Of a stretch of DNA of 64,000 nt, positions 35,017 to 46,700 are shown one piece after another. The notes under the pieces were generated by a model, which saw only the letters and a list, made by a program, of their open reading frames with translations, did no database searches and was not told the origin of the DNA. Source of the stretch: Rhexocercosporidium sp. MPI-PUGE-AT-0058. Taxonomy: Eukaryota > Ascomycota > Leotiomycetes > Helotiales. The DNA lies in the NCBI GenBank assembly GCA_020746875.1, contig JAGTJL010000031.1, positions 124,001 through 188,000 on the forward strand, in the 5' to 3' direction. The translations under genes and the position numbers were made by a program. Position 1 is the first letter of the stretch, and each line of letters begins with the position of its first letter.

Positions 35017-36170
35017 ATGACGTCCTCCCGCCGCCCAACCTACCACGACCGCCCCAGCAGCAGGGAGACCTCATCGTTGGGGACGACAACATGCAGTAAA
35101 GGCCATGTACATCCGCCGTGGAACACGACTGGTGTGCTACGGATAGCGAAATGTGAATCCGTGTGTGGGTTCTGTCAGAAGGAGACGAAAACTGCCGCGA
35201 ATTTGAGGAAGGTGTGTTGATCCGTTCTATTATTGGCGGAGGGGAGGGAAGAGAAGTGAAGAATGTCAGCTGACTTGATACATGAAGCATGTCGCCATAC
35301 ATATCAAGAACGAGGGCTTGAATCTGAGTATTGCGGAAGGGTCGAGTGGGAGAGGGAGATTGTAAGTTTCTCTCAGTTGTCACCTCATCCTACCATCAAG
35401 TTACATCCCTTAGATGTTGGATCAGTCAAGAGTAGACGCAAGCACTAACACCCACCAGAGAAATGCCTACCGCACCACTCGACCGCCCATCACGCTCAAC
35501 ATCATCATATCTCTCCTCGCAAACCGACGACTCAGACTCCAATTCCATGGACACAGACCCAATGTCCATTTCCTCGTACAAACGGTCATTCCTCCCACCC
35601 TCATCCACCAACTCAAGCAACACCACGCACTCGGACTCATTCTCACCTTCTGCGGTCCTCATGTCAATGGCATCCACAACACGCTCTTCCTATCCCTCAT
35701 ACAGCATGTCCGCATCGCCCTCCCCCTTCCAAGGCTACTCCCACAGCAACCCATTCACAGCATCCCACTCACTCTCGCACTCCCCCTCCCCGGCCATAAC
35801 ACCCATGCCCTTTCCCCCACCCCACTCATCCACCCCAACCATCGCCCACCACCACCCCCAATCAGATCCCTTCAGAGCCCTCCGCGAACACCACATAACC
35901 ACCAAGCACGCCTGGACAGCCATCCCCTCCACCGAAGGCTTCCGCATCGTCGACCTCTGCAAGTCCCTCTCCGTCACCCGCGGCGAGGACCGCGTCCCGT
36001 GCTACAACCGCGAGACCATCTTCGACGAGGAGTGGCAGGCCCACATGAAGGATGTGCATGGTGTATTTCTACTCTGGCCCGAGACGTGGATGAAGAGGAT
36101 TGAGGTGCTGGATTTGGATGCGTTTGGAGGAGATATTGGCGCTTGTAATGAGGTTATTATGGATAGTTGA
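35017..36170 (+). CDS. C2H2 zinc-finger protein, Ser/Pro-rich
   Basis: Spliced model: 35017-35211, 35288-35361, 35459-36170, giving 326 aa; donors GTGTGT and GTAAGT, the second intron with a CACTAAC branch site just before CCACCAG. One classic finger is split by intron 1 directly before its first His: Cys50-x2-Cys53-x12-His66-x3-His70. Residues about 95-220 are Ser/Pro/His-rich and probably disordered. The C-terminus (about 225-326) is compact: DLCKSLSVTRGED, EEWQAHMKDVHG and LWPETWMKRIEVLDL; the H-x3-DVH pattern may be a degenerate second finger. Probably a nuclear regulator, inferred from the finger only. I do not recognise a named orthologue. It diverges from the Zn2Cys6 gene across the 7.2-kb gap and converges on the gene at 37,100. 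Confidence 0.75.
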
Positions 36171-37099
36171 GAGGAAGAGATGAAGTTGGTTTCGACGAGT
36201 AGATCTTGTATGCCGAAGAGCCGAAAAGCATCGTACATGAGAAGTCCAAGGAAGGAAGGATTACAATTCGATATCTGGAGAGCGAAGGGCCGGGAACAAT
36301 GGGATTTTTTCCTGGGCATTCTGCATGGGTAGGCGTTCTCTAATTCAGCGACGGGTAACGAACGGGATTCGAAATGGTCTGGTCAGACTGGGATAGCGAA
36401 TGGGCTTATCGCTCGGTACAGAATGCCTGTTAATTACATTGAATGTGGACTATAGGATATTCGAGTATTAAGAGTCGGATTGACTCGCCCACCTCATAAA
36501 GAACGATTTAAATTGTTCGACTGTAGATCAGTCCTCAAGAACTTGTCTTCTGTATTCTTTTCAACTGCCCCAGCTTGAATTCTGAGACCGCGTCTTCCTG
36601 TGGACGTCAAGTGACTGGTCATGAGACTCGTGGACAGCTAGAGAACCTACCGTCACGTGTGCGCCACGCATTCCTCTAAAGGGAATCGGAATCATTATGA
36701 CCCGTGTCCTTCAACGTCGACAAGATCTGAAGTAAGACAATCCGTGAAGACCACAATGCATAAACTAACCCCTTAATACTACCTCATTCGAACCGAGTTC
36801 GTCCTTCCTCTCTCGTGCAGCTATGCTTACCTTCCACGCTTTCCTCTCAACGCCCAAGACTACCAAGTCAAACCAATGCCTGACTAGTACTGAAAAGATA
36901 AAACCATGCATTGCATTCCTCGAAGCTCTCTCTACCCACGTTCTCTATTCACATCTGCCAGTGACTCTGTCTCTCACCCGCACACTGGGCTGGAAGCATT
37001 GAACTTAACGTCCGTCTATCCACGAACCTCTACATACTCCCTGCCTCACGAGCAACCTATACCTTTATCTCCACCTCGACTACTATAAGTATCACCTCC
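36171..37099. other. Convergent 3' spacer
   Basis: It lies between two genes pointing at each other. No ORF, splice pattern or repeat is supported. Confidence 0.4.
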
Positions 37100-38476
37100 T
37101 CAAAGATCGTTCTGACCACCTCCGCCAAATCCACCAAAACCTCCGAATCTAGACGACCCTCCAGGTTGGACCTGGGTACCACCTAACCCTCCCCCTCCTC
37201 CTAGCCGGTGTCCTTTGTAGTACTGCAGTCTGTCGGCTGGACTTCCTGGAGGAGGCCGGTTGTTGTTGAGGTATCCGAATGGATCGTTATCGAACGGATT
37301 ATTTCCCGATCCTCCATTTCCGCCCGGCAGGCCGCCGAATAAACTGTTCCCGAATGGACTGCTCCCAAACGGACTGCTCCCCAATCCTCCACTTCCGCCA
37401 GTCAGTCCGCCAAATGGATGGAAATACGACCCCAGACCTGATAGACCCCCCGAATTTCTGCTCAAGGCAGCTTGATCCTGTGACTCACTTATGAGCTCCC
37501 AGCGCACCTCCGTGAACTCTGGGGCCGGCTGGAGTCCTAGACGAAGAGCAGTACGCTGACCTATTTGCCACGAGATGAACGACGACGTTTTGCCCATTGA
37601 TCCACCCTCTCCCTTAGCCACCATCTCATGCGTGACGAAATGTGCTCCGCCAGCACAGCGGTAACCGTCAAGCCGCTTTTGCTCCCCGGCAGCTTCGATG
37701 ACATGTCTGATCCAAGTGAACCCAGCAATGCAAGTTCCAGCATGAGCTTTCAGCTTCTCAAGAGCCCACTTCTCTTGCTCCTCGAGCTCCTCGCCCTTCA
37801 GCTCCGCAATCTTGGTCTGCTTCTCCGCCATCGCCACATCACGGTCATCCGTGAACACCGTCTTGAACTTTGGAGCACTCTTCACAGCCTTACTCTCAAC
37901 CTTCTTGCTCTCATACTTCTTAGGTACCACGGACGGTTCGGGTCTACTCTCATACTTCGCACTTGGTTCAGGTTTCTTCTCCGGCTTCTTCCCCTCCTTC
38001 TCAGGCATCTCATATTTACTCTTAAAATCACTAAAGTCCGGCTCCTCCGTAAACTCCTCTTCCTCCTCCATGATCTTCTTCTCCTTCTTAACCTCTTTCT
38101 TCTTCTCGCTCTTATACTTCTCACTTCTAACCTCACTCTTCACTTTCTCACTCTTCACTTTCACCGGCGCACGACTCTCATCCCTAAACATCGCGCTATC
38201 CAACTTCGAACTCTTACTTGCAGACCGACTCTCGTCTTTGAAATGTCGCGAGCTGAGCGCTGGGGCTTCCGAGCGGTCTTTTGTGAACATGCTTTTTAGG
38301 AGGGAGGGCTTGGGTTCTTTCTTGTCGGACTTCTTGGTGCTGGAACTCGAGGCTGACTTTCTGCTACTGCTGCTGGCTCTTCGAGATGGAGAGGGTCGCT
38401 CACCGTCGGAGTCGGAGTCGTGTTTGGAAGGCTTTTTGGAGGAGGAGGATTTGGTGGACTTGGGGCTTGGTGCCAT
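37100..38476 (-). CDS. Lys/Ser-rich protein with a Cys/His core and Gly-Phe tail, unknown function
   Basis: Intronless, 458 aa from the ATG at 38,474-38,476 (MAPSPKSTKSS); an in-frame ATG at 38,501-38,503 would add nine residues. Three parts are visible. Residues 1-205 are charged and low-complexity, with Lys/Ser/Glu runs and repeated KSEKVKSE-type words. Residues about 206-310 are compact: a helical KTKIAELKGEELEEQEKW-type stretch, then TCIAGFTWIR, LDGYRCAGGAHFVTHEMVA and a Gly-rich GEGGSMGK. The tail from about 330 is Gly/Asn/Phe/Pro-rich with SSPFGSSPFGNSLFGG repeats. The C...W...GYRCAGG-H motif looks like a small fungal-specific fold; I cannot name it. The low-complexity ends suggest a nuclear or condensate-forming protein, which is inference. 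Confidence 0.7.
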   Translation of the reverse strand: MAPSPKSTKSSSSKKPSKHDSDSDGERPSPSRRASSSSRKSASSSSTKKSDKKEPKPSLLKSMFTKDRSEAPALSSRHFKDESRSASKSSKLDSAMFRDESRAPVKVKSEKVKSEVRSEKYKSEKKKEVKKEKKIMEEEEEFTEEPDFSDFKSKYEMPEKEGKKPEKKPEPSAKYESRPEPSVVPKKYESKKVESKAVKSAPKFKTVFTDDRDVAMAEKQTKIAELKGEELEEQEKWALEKLKAHAGTCIAGFTWIRHVIEAAGEQKRLDGYRCAGGAHFVTHEMVAKGEGGSMGKTSSFISWQIGQRTALRLGLQPAPEFTEVRWELISESQDQAALSRNSGGLSGLGSYFHPFGGLTGGSGGLGSSPFGSSPFGNSLFGGLPGGNGGSGNNPFDNDPFGYLNNNRPPPGSPADRLQYYKGHRLGGGGGLGGTQVQPGGSSRFGGFGGFGGGGQNDL

Positions 38477-38503
38477 GGCTCTCGGGTGTCTCATGCGGAT
38501 CAA

Positions 38504-38953
38504 GACGTGTGAGATGTTAGTTAGGTTGAAAGTCCAGAGGTTGGAGGGTTTCGGAAGATGAAGGTGACGGTGTGCAAGATTTATAGCTTGGTCATGTTGG
38601 TCACTTTGCTTTTTCAGTCATGATACACAGTTCACCTAAGAACGTTTTCGACTGTCCCCATTCAGACTTGATCACTTCGTTGTACACAATCGTCCCATAA
38701 GTGTCACCGTATCTGGAACTGTGATTGGAGATCTGACCACGGAATAGACAGACTAATCTAAAGAAGACGAGATCACAGAGTCATGAGTTGGAATATTTGC
38801 TCAAAAATTCAAAGTTATTATCAACATACTGTTCTCGTCTCCGTGGTGGACCTTCGTGGTCTCTCGGCCTGCAGCCGCTGACATTAATTAGGCGAGCGAG
38901 AGCTAGAATCAAAGGAATGATTGCAACATGGAGATCTCTTAGACATCCCAACT
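38504..38953. other. Gene-free spacer
   Basis: It lies upstream of the Lys/Ser-rich gene and would contain its promoter. No ORF is supported. Confidence 0.35.
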
Positions 38954-39460
38954 TCAATTTTGCAAAGCTTCTTTGAAAACACTCCTACCAATCAAAGTCG
39001 CCAAAGCAGCCCTCGAAATCACACTTCTCCTATCCGTCTTCGCAACCCACGCCTCTTCCTCAACTATGACATCCAACAAACCCGCCGCCAGCGTCCCATT
39101 AAAGCTACGAATCGGCCAAACACTCCTCAACAGCGACACATTCATATCCAGCGTCGACACCAACCCTCGAGTAAACCTTATCTGGCGTATCCTTGTACTG
39201 TATAGTATGCAAATACCGCTTGGTTTAACTCTTTCATATACGTCACGATATTCTTCCTTGTTATATCCCTCAACTTCTCCGCCGTAGGAAGTATGCAAAT
39301 TAAACACCTCTCGATACACGGCTCGATCATGGAAAATAACCGCGCTCGCACCTAGAGGCTGCGCAGAGCGCTCAAATGTTGGCTCCCACAGCCTCATACA
39401 CTCTGGATATTTTGGGTACCGGGGCACAGGAATTAAGGGGTTGCTTTCCTCCCTGTCCAC
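38954..39460 (-). CDS. Uncharacterised exon-like ORF, 5' end missing
   Basis: A 168-codon open frame with natural composition: NPLIPVPRYPKYPECMRLW, EPTFERSAQPLGASAVIFHD, ILYSTRIRQIRFTRGLVST, VWPIRSFNGTLAAGLLDVIV and a C-terminal LIGRSVFKEALQN. It has no ATG at its head (the first in-frame codon is GTG); an AG just before GGAGGAAAGC near 39,448 would suit an acceptor, but no convincing 5' exon lies upstream within 1 kb. I do not recognise the family. It may be the last exon of a gene, or a fragment left by deletion. Confidence 0.4.
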   Translation of the reverse strand: MDREESNPLIPVPRYPKYPECMRLWEPTFERSAQPLGASAVIFHDRAVYREVFNLHTSYGGEVEGYNKEEYRDVYERVKPSGICILYSTRIRQIRFTRGLVSTLDMNVSLLRSVWPIRSFNGTLAAGLLDVIVEEEAWVAKTDRRSVISRAALATLIGRSVFKEALQN

Positions 39461-39639
39461 AGCTTGGACACAAAATACTAGATTAGATGTAATTTAGTAC
39501 AACAAAGCCGTCATATATTTCCTATGCGTCCCTACTACAACTTTCTTTGACACCCTTTCTTAACCACCAAATCCATTCCTAAACACGTCCACTATCACAT
39601 GTACAGAATACGGTACTACGTCCATTATCTAGCATATGG

Positions 39640-39828
39640 TTACATTCTTTCCCCAAATAGCTTTCTTGTACTGTACACACATTGTTTGGTGTGCTTTACA
39701 CATCTGCATTCGTACATGATCTTCAGCTGTGAGCCGCTGCTGAAGTTTGTTTTCTCAGTACTTGACGGGGTTGATTTCTTCGCTTGGGCGGCGCTAGAGG
39801 ATATCTTGTTTGAGTCTTGGTTGGACAT
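39640..39828 (-). CDS. Small hydrophilic ORF
   Basis: A 62-aa frame with an ATG start: Ser/Lys-rich N-terminus (MSNQDSNKISSSAAQ...), then a CRCVKHTKQC cluster and a basic end. Composition is plausible for a small protein with three cysteines, but nothing else supports it, and the opposite strand is open as well. Confidence 0.25.
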   Translation of the reverse strand: MSNQDSNKISSSAAQAKKSTPSSTEKTNFSSGSQLKIMYECRCVKHTKQCVYSTRKLFGERM

Positions 39829-40701
39829 AGCTAGAGAAAGTTTGTTGTGTGTCGTGTTGTTTGTTGATGTGCTTCCAGTGGAAGTTGTGGAGTATGATTG
39901 AGGCGAACAGATTGCTGGATTCTAATGAAGATTATCCGACGGCTTAAATAGACTTTGTCTAAGCTCTTGGTCGATTGGTGACTGTTCGTCGTACTCTTGC
40001 CTCCGGTGACTTTCTTTCTATTCACGAAGATGCCGTCTTAGCATGAACTTCGCAATCAGGCACCTGCCGTGGAATATGAAAAAGGAGTGAATCGCGGATC
40101 TGATGCCATAAATATGAAGTGAAGAAGACTTTCATGATGTGTCTAACGAATCATCTAGTTCACTATTTTAATCCCGCCCGGAAGTATCTCGGGTTCTTAC
40201 AGCCGACTGATAGAGTTGAGACGCGACCAAATTCTTCTATTGCCGTTGCTAGAAGGGACAAATGGGACAATCGAGCAAGCATAAAACAACATTAGATAAG
40301 AGCACAAGTCAACCATAGTCTCAACGCCCATCAATCAACCAGTCACCATAAGTCAACAAAAGGTCTTGGTCAAATGATAGAAAACTTCTCTACATGAGCA
40401 AAGCTTCAGCCAGCTCGCAAATTCTATTGTACAACACGTGTCCAATATACACCACCCTATTTTTTCATCAATGTGTACTGTTGGCACTTCTTGATACATG
40501 CAGACGCCATTGTAAAGCTGCCCAAAACGGCAGCCAGCTAACTCCAGATCAAAGCTAGCAGTAGAGACGCCAGAGATATCCATCTATCAGATATCCAGCC
40601 AGGAACGCCATCGCTTGTCGCAAACCAAAGACCAAAAGCCAACGCAAATCACAACGCCATTGCCCGATCCCATCCCATCTTCTACTATCATACAACTCCC
40701 C
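39829..40701. other. Gene-free spacer
   Basis: Sequence 3' of the large minus-strand gene. Short frames on both strands show no family features. Confidence 0.35.
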
Positions 40702-43700
40702 TCAACTCATCAAAACATCCATCCCCATTCCATCCCCATCACCTCCAACCTCACCGCCAACATCAATAAACCCTGCCCCAATAACAGCCCACCACCACTC
40801 TCCCACCGTCCAACCCTCACTCGCACCAAGACCCTCCCCAAGGCTATGGAACAAGCCCATCTGACTTCCCCAGAGCAACAATAAGTTCCACTCCCACTCC
40901 TCGAGAGTGCTCTTAAAGCTCTCTTTTAATCCCTGCACTGTAATGCCCGATCTAAACGCAACGACCTGTCCCACCGCAGCGAGGATCCGGTACCAGATAC
41001 GCCAGATCGGCTTCTCCGTTAATCCATACCAGATTGGAATCTCGCCACTCTCACCCCCACGCGGTGGATCACGGAACATGATATTCGAGAGCACCGAATT
41101 GGCATCGTCGTAGATATAGGTGTCGGTAGGGTAGATGTCGATATTGATTCTCAATCTCTCTCTCGGTATCTTCTTCGTCTCGTACCCACCGTCTCCAAGA
41201 CCGAATTTGTTCATCGGGATGTTTGGGCCGTGGAAGCGGATGCGGCCGTGTGCTTGTAGGGATGTGAGACACACGATTGTTCCTTCATTCGCGAAGTAGT
41301 CGGCTTTGATGCATTGCATGCCTGAGCGGAACTGCGCGTCCATCCACCGCTTGAATGTGACTGCTTCGACGAACTGCGCTTCTTTCATGTGACGACGTAA
41401 GGTGACGGACCAGGTATCGTGGATCTCGTAAACGCGGCCGTTCTTGGCTTTGTTGAGGGCGCGCTTCTTGACGACCTTTTGCGTGACGAGGCTGTTGAGT
41501 ACGTTTGCCAGCATTGATTTGCTGAATGAGCTCATCTTCGCCTTAGCGAGTTGTGTATCCCAATCATCGTTTGGCGTGATGGCTGCGACACGGACCCAAG
41601 ATCTGGCTACGGTGAAATCGTCGATATCTTCTACGTGGCGGCGCTTACGTGGTTGGAGGGGGATAGAGTGAGGGACTGCTGATGAAGCCATAACGCGCTT
41701 ATAGACTGCAGTTGTGACACTGAAGTAGTTTTCTCTCCAGGGAAAGCCATCGTCGCCTGTTTCTCGGAGCTCAAATTCCTCGGCCACCTCTTCTCGCGTC
41801 GGCGGAAGCAGGATAGTTTTGCTACTGAGGGAGGAGTTGGTGTTCGTCATGACCCAATCAACGAGATCGCCCCATGGGTAATCAGTCAGGTGCTCGTAAT
41901 CGATCCGTGGTATCTCGTCAGCCTGGTACGCAGCCAAGAATTTATCTCGGAAATCATCTTCCAACTTGAGAATAGCAGACTTCTTTCGTGTGAGGATGCC
42001 ATTCCAGAATTTCTTGAGGAAATTGAGGGAATAATCTGGGAACATCTGTGCGACTAGAACCCAGTCGACTTGAAGATCGAGACCGCCGGTCAAAACTCGA
42101 ATGACCATGCAAGCGACTGAGAAGCGACTCTCCATCTCTGGGAGCATAACGTTACTACCCAGATTTCTTGATCGCTTCAAAGTCGACTCGTTGGGAACAC
42201 CGATCTCAACACCGAAGAACTTTCCAGCAGCTGCAGGATCATCGAAGAGATCGACAAAGTCCTGTGGCAGAGCCGTGTGTTGTCGGACATAGCTATACTT
42301 CTCGGCTCTGGCTTGCTTGCGCTGTAAGGGAGTCTTTCGTTGGCGCTTGGGCCTAGGCTCCTCCAATACCTCAACCTCCATATCCGAATTTAGATCCAAT
42401 ACCTCTGGATTGGTATCGTACGTTGAAATCCATCCATTATCCTCTTTGAGATCGGAGTATGGAAGACTCTCCACGGTAAAGGCAGTGCCATCATCCCATC
42501 TGAAGTCATAATCTGCTGGGTGATAAACATCTAGCCTGTTGACAGTCCATGAACTAAGACCTGGTTCTTGGTCCTCGTCAATAGGAGAAGCCGCAATGAA
42601 AACAAGGTGGCTGTAATCTGGCATGTAATCGAAGTTACCCTCAGCATTTGGCCCACTCAATCCAAACAGTGCTGGCAAAGTATTCAAGCCTGGGTTATCC
42701 GGAGCACCGCCCGTCAACTTCTTCGGCTCGTAGAAGTTCAAGATGTCAACCTCGGAGAATTTTGGCTTTCTTCCGGCTTTCCTGGATGGCAAGATCCGAG
42801 TTGGCTCTCCAGATATCTTTGGATCATTCATATTCGACACGAAAACTTGCTTTGGAAATTTGCGCGAATACTGTCGTGTAGGCTTACCAGTCGCCCTCGA
42901 GATTTTCACAGGAATGGTATCCTCATCAGTGTCATCAGCTTCGGCAAAACGAACCGATGTACCACGTCGCTTTCGCTTGGGTGCAGGTTCGTCTTCATCA
43001 TCATAAGACACAGCAGAAGCTCTTCTCTTCTTTGCACCAGACCGGTTGACTTTTGGAAGACCAGTGGCTTCATCAATAGGTCTGCCAGACTGCATTGCCT
43101 CAAGGAGACGTATGGATGGGACTGCTGGAAGGTGGACTCTGTTATGAATTGGAGGGTAGATGATTGGACGATGACTATTCTCTACACGGTCGAGGTACTT
43201 TTGGAGATTCGGATTGCCTTCCGCTCTGCGAGCTGGTCTTGAATGTATAGGTTTGACTCCGTGGCCAAACGGTCTGACGGACCATGCACCGTCTGGGGCT
43301 TGCATGAAGGTAATGGGCTCTGGAAGACGCTGTTGTCTGGCGTATCTGGTTCTAGTCGAATGACTTCCGGATTGCCCACTGGTCATCCGAGCGACTTGTA
43401 ATATAACCGGAGTTTGATCCCAGGCACCAGTTTCGGTATTTGGCATGAATGCCGGAGCGTGATCCCAACATCGTTGCTTCGTGGCTACAAGTTCCTTATC
43501 ACGCATTCTCTTCTCCTCATTGCGCTTGACTCGCTCTGTGGCCGTAAGAGTATTTCTCGCCTTCGCCTTGAGGTTCCATGGGTAGGGATTCTCGCCGCCG
43601 GCTCTGATGAGGTCGAAACGTCGCCGTACACCCTCAGAGATTTTGGCGTTGTGTCCTGCCTTGCGTACTCTTCGTAAGACACCATTCGACGCACGGTCTC

Positions 43701-46700
43701 GCTTCTTTGAAGTCTTAGCACCGGACAGTGCCGAGACTGGATCATCTTCTTCGTCAAGATCTTTGTTGCTTTCACTGTCTAGGCTTTCAACCTCGGCAGC
43801 TTCATCGTCCATATCGAAGTCATCCTCATCGGAATCATCGTCAAAATCAGGAACAGGAGAAGTGTCTTCCTCTTCCTCCTGGGTATCAGCTGTAACATTC
43901 AAGCTTGGGAGTAAACGGGCAACAACCGCTTGCAACTTCTCGAGCACGGAGGGTGGGGGTGCTAATTGCGAGGGAACATATGACTTGGGATGGGTCTCTT
44001 GAACCAGTTCCTTGATCAGATCAGCGCGTTCGCTTGTCATGTCAAGCCCCTTGGTCGTAAGAATGCTGCGGCTGATAGCTCGAGGGTTCCGATTTCGGTC
44101 CTTGAAGTCGAATTCTACTCTGGTAAATTTTTTGGACTCGACGAGATCATCCACAGCCTTGGCACAGAGTTTAGATTCTGGTAGAACTGCTGTAATGGGC
44201 TGTTGCTTCAACCAGATGGCCACACTGGCGAACCAGACACTTCTCTCCGCCGGGAACATTCCCTCATTTCTCTCGACTAAATTGGTCACAACCTCTTCGT
44301 ACCACTCACTATTCAATTCCTTGCAGGTCATGTCGGTTGCAATATCGTTGGCAGTCGCCAGCTGGGAGGTAGGAGTAATGGCAACGCCAAAAATTTCCTC
44401 CTCACCATTCCGAATCCTATCAGCAAATTCTCTGACGATCCGATCGGCAACTTCAGCTTCCCGATGCAAGGCTTTGTATGTCTTCGCAGGCTTGGGTGCC
44501 TCTGGAGCCTTGGACGCAATTTTGCCATGCTTCTCGAACCATGCCACAAGAGATGTGTCGCTCTCCCCATCTGCATCTTCTTCAACATTGATTGATTTTG
44601 CCTTTCTTGCTGAACGCGGTGGCCGAGGTGTTTGCGACGCGTCCCTACTGGCAGACCGTCGTGTCGTAGCTGCTCTGTATCCAGTGGTGGAATTATTGCG
44701 TGCCCAGGCAAAGATTGAATCGTCACTGGCACCATCCGCATCCACATCTTCGTCTTCAACGCGCTTTGGTTTTCTAGCGGGACGTGCTGAACGAGGTGCT
44801 TCTGAGCCATCCGAGTCGTAGACTCTATCTACTGTAACCTTTCTCGCCGAACGAGGTATGAGAACAGGTTCATCTTCGCTAGTAGAGGATCCTGCCAGGC
44901 CGTCATCATCTTCGGGGGTATCCTCTTTTCTTGCCACAGCCGTCTTTCGGGGGGTTCGTGGGGTTCCTTCACGAGAAGTGGCTCTGGCCTTTTTGTGGTT
45001 CTTTTTTCTGTACGGTCTCTTCCCTGTGTCGGCGCCTGGGTCCCAGTTAGGGTTACACTTAGACCTAGCCTTGGTAAGATGATATTCTAACCCATTTGAG
45101 TTTTTGAAGCGGTCGCCACAAAGCTCGCACAGGTAAGGTCGGACTTTCGCGGCCTGAGCCTCTGCAACAGTGGCATAGTCACCAGCCATAAATTCGGATG
45201 CGATCATGGCCGTGACAATCTTTGTTCGCATGCTTTGTGCAGCAGCTGAGCCTGACTCGGAAGCGGCATAAGTGAAGCGATAACCCTTCTTCTTGTTCTC
45301 ATCGTTCGATGACTTGACATGCAATTCCATAGGGAATGAGCCTTTGACTGACATGATCGGGTTGCCAATTATCTTGGAAACCTTCATACAGACCATAGGC
45401 ATCTCCGGCGGATGCTGAGTCAAGGCATAAAATTCCAAGATTGTTTGGTCCCTAGACAGGATCATATTGCCAACAAGCTCTTTGTAGATGCAGGATAACC
45501 GAGTCGCTCCGTCTGGGACTTGTACCACCTCTGCTTCTGCTATCCGGGCTCTCAACTTTTCCTCTGGGTCGAGTCTGGCTCTCGGAGTCTTTGGTGCAGG
45601 CTTTACTTTTGACTTTGTACTTCGAGGTTCTCGAGTGCTCGGCTGCGACGGCGTAACTTGGGTGCCCAACATGTTGAAGTCGGCGTCTACGCCTGTATCT
45701 GAACCGGGGCCATGTGTCTGATCCAGGAGATCTCCTATACTATTGACAACTGACAGGTCTGTAGGCTCACCAGGAATAGCTGGAATTGCATTTCCAAAGT
45801 CAGTCATTGACACATTAGGAGCTTGATCGGCCAGTGCGTGCCCAGGGAAAACGACTTTTGGGTCGACTGAATATGGTCCATTCATAGCTGCTGCTCGTAG
45901 TCTAGCCAGGGCTCCTGAGGCATTGCCATTGACCTTCTCTGGTCCTTGTGCTGGCGGACCGGAGAGAAAAACGTTGTTGGCAGGTGCCTGAGAGGACTCT
46001 GGCGTTTGAACGTCATGAGTTGCAGGACTTGAAAGTGCAGGATCAATGAAGCCTTGTTCTTGAACAGTAACTTGATCGGGTAGAGTCGTAAAAGGTGTCG
46101 TGCTCGTCGTCCGCGCTCCGCCTCGAGCACCTCCCCGAACGCCTCGACGGATTCCTCTTCCACGACCTGCCCCCCGAGCTGATGATTTACCTCGACCTCG
46201 ACTTTTTCCTTGAGTACCACTGCTTGTTGTCGAGAGATTCTTGTCCATAAAGCTTAGAAACTCCTCTGTCTGGGTGGCATAATCAACAGGGCTGACGACA
46301 CCTCGGTCTGGAGTTGCATCCATCATAACGACCGGGGCTTCCGTAGACTGAGAGATCGGCCCGCCAAGGCCTTTAGGTTCATTGACTGAATTTTTTACCG
46401 CAGGTCGGACTGGAGAAGAGCTCAAGGCTTCATTTATCCGATGTTGTTGGGAACGCGACGAGAGTTTAGGGTGCTGCTGACCAAGCACAAACGGACTCTC
46501 GGCCTGGCTAGCTGTCCTAGTTGCTGGTGGTGCACCGTATGGGGATTTATATGTGGACACATTTTGGCCCAATTGCAAGGAGTTGAGCGCCAGGACATGT
46601 TGTGCACTTCTAAAAGGGGATTGTAGTTGACGAGCGGCGGATGACGGCAAAGTGATGATCTGTTCTGTAGAGCTACTGAAAGAAGGGAATGTTCCATTCT

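Noticed and set aside
37628..38561. Long plus-strand Leu/Phe/Ser-rich frames
   Set aside because: Antisense shadow of the Lys/Glu/Ser-rich minus-strand gene.
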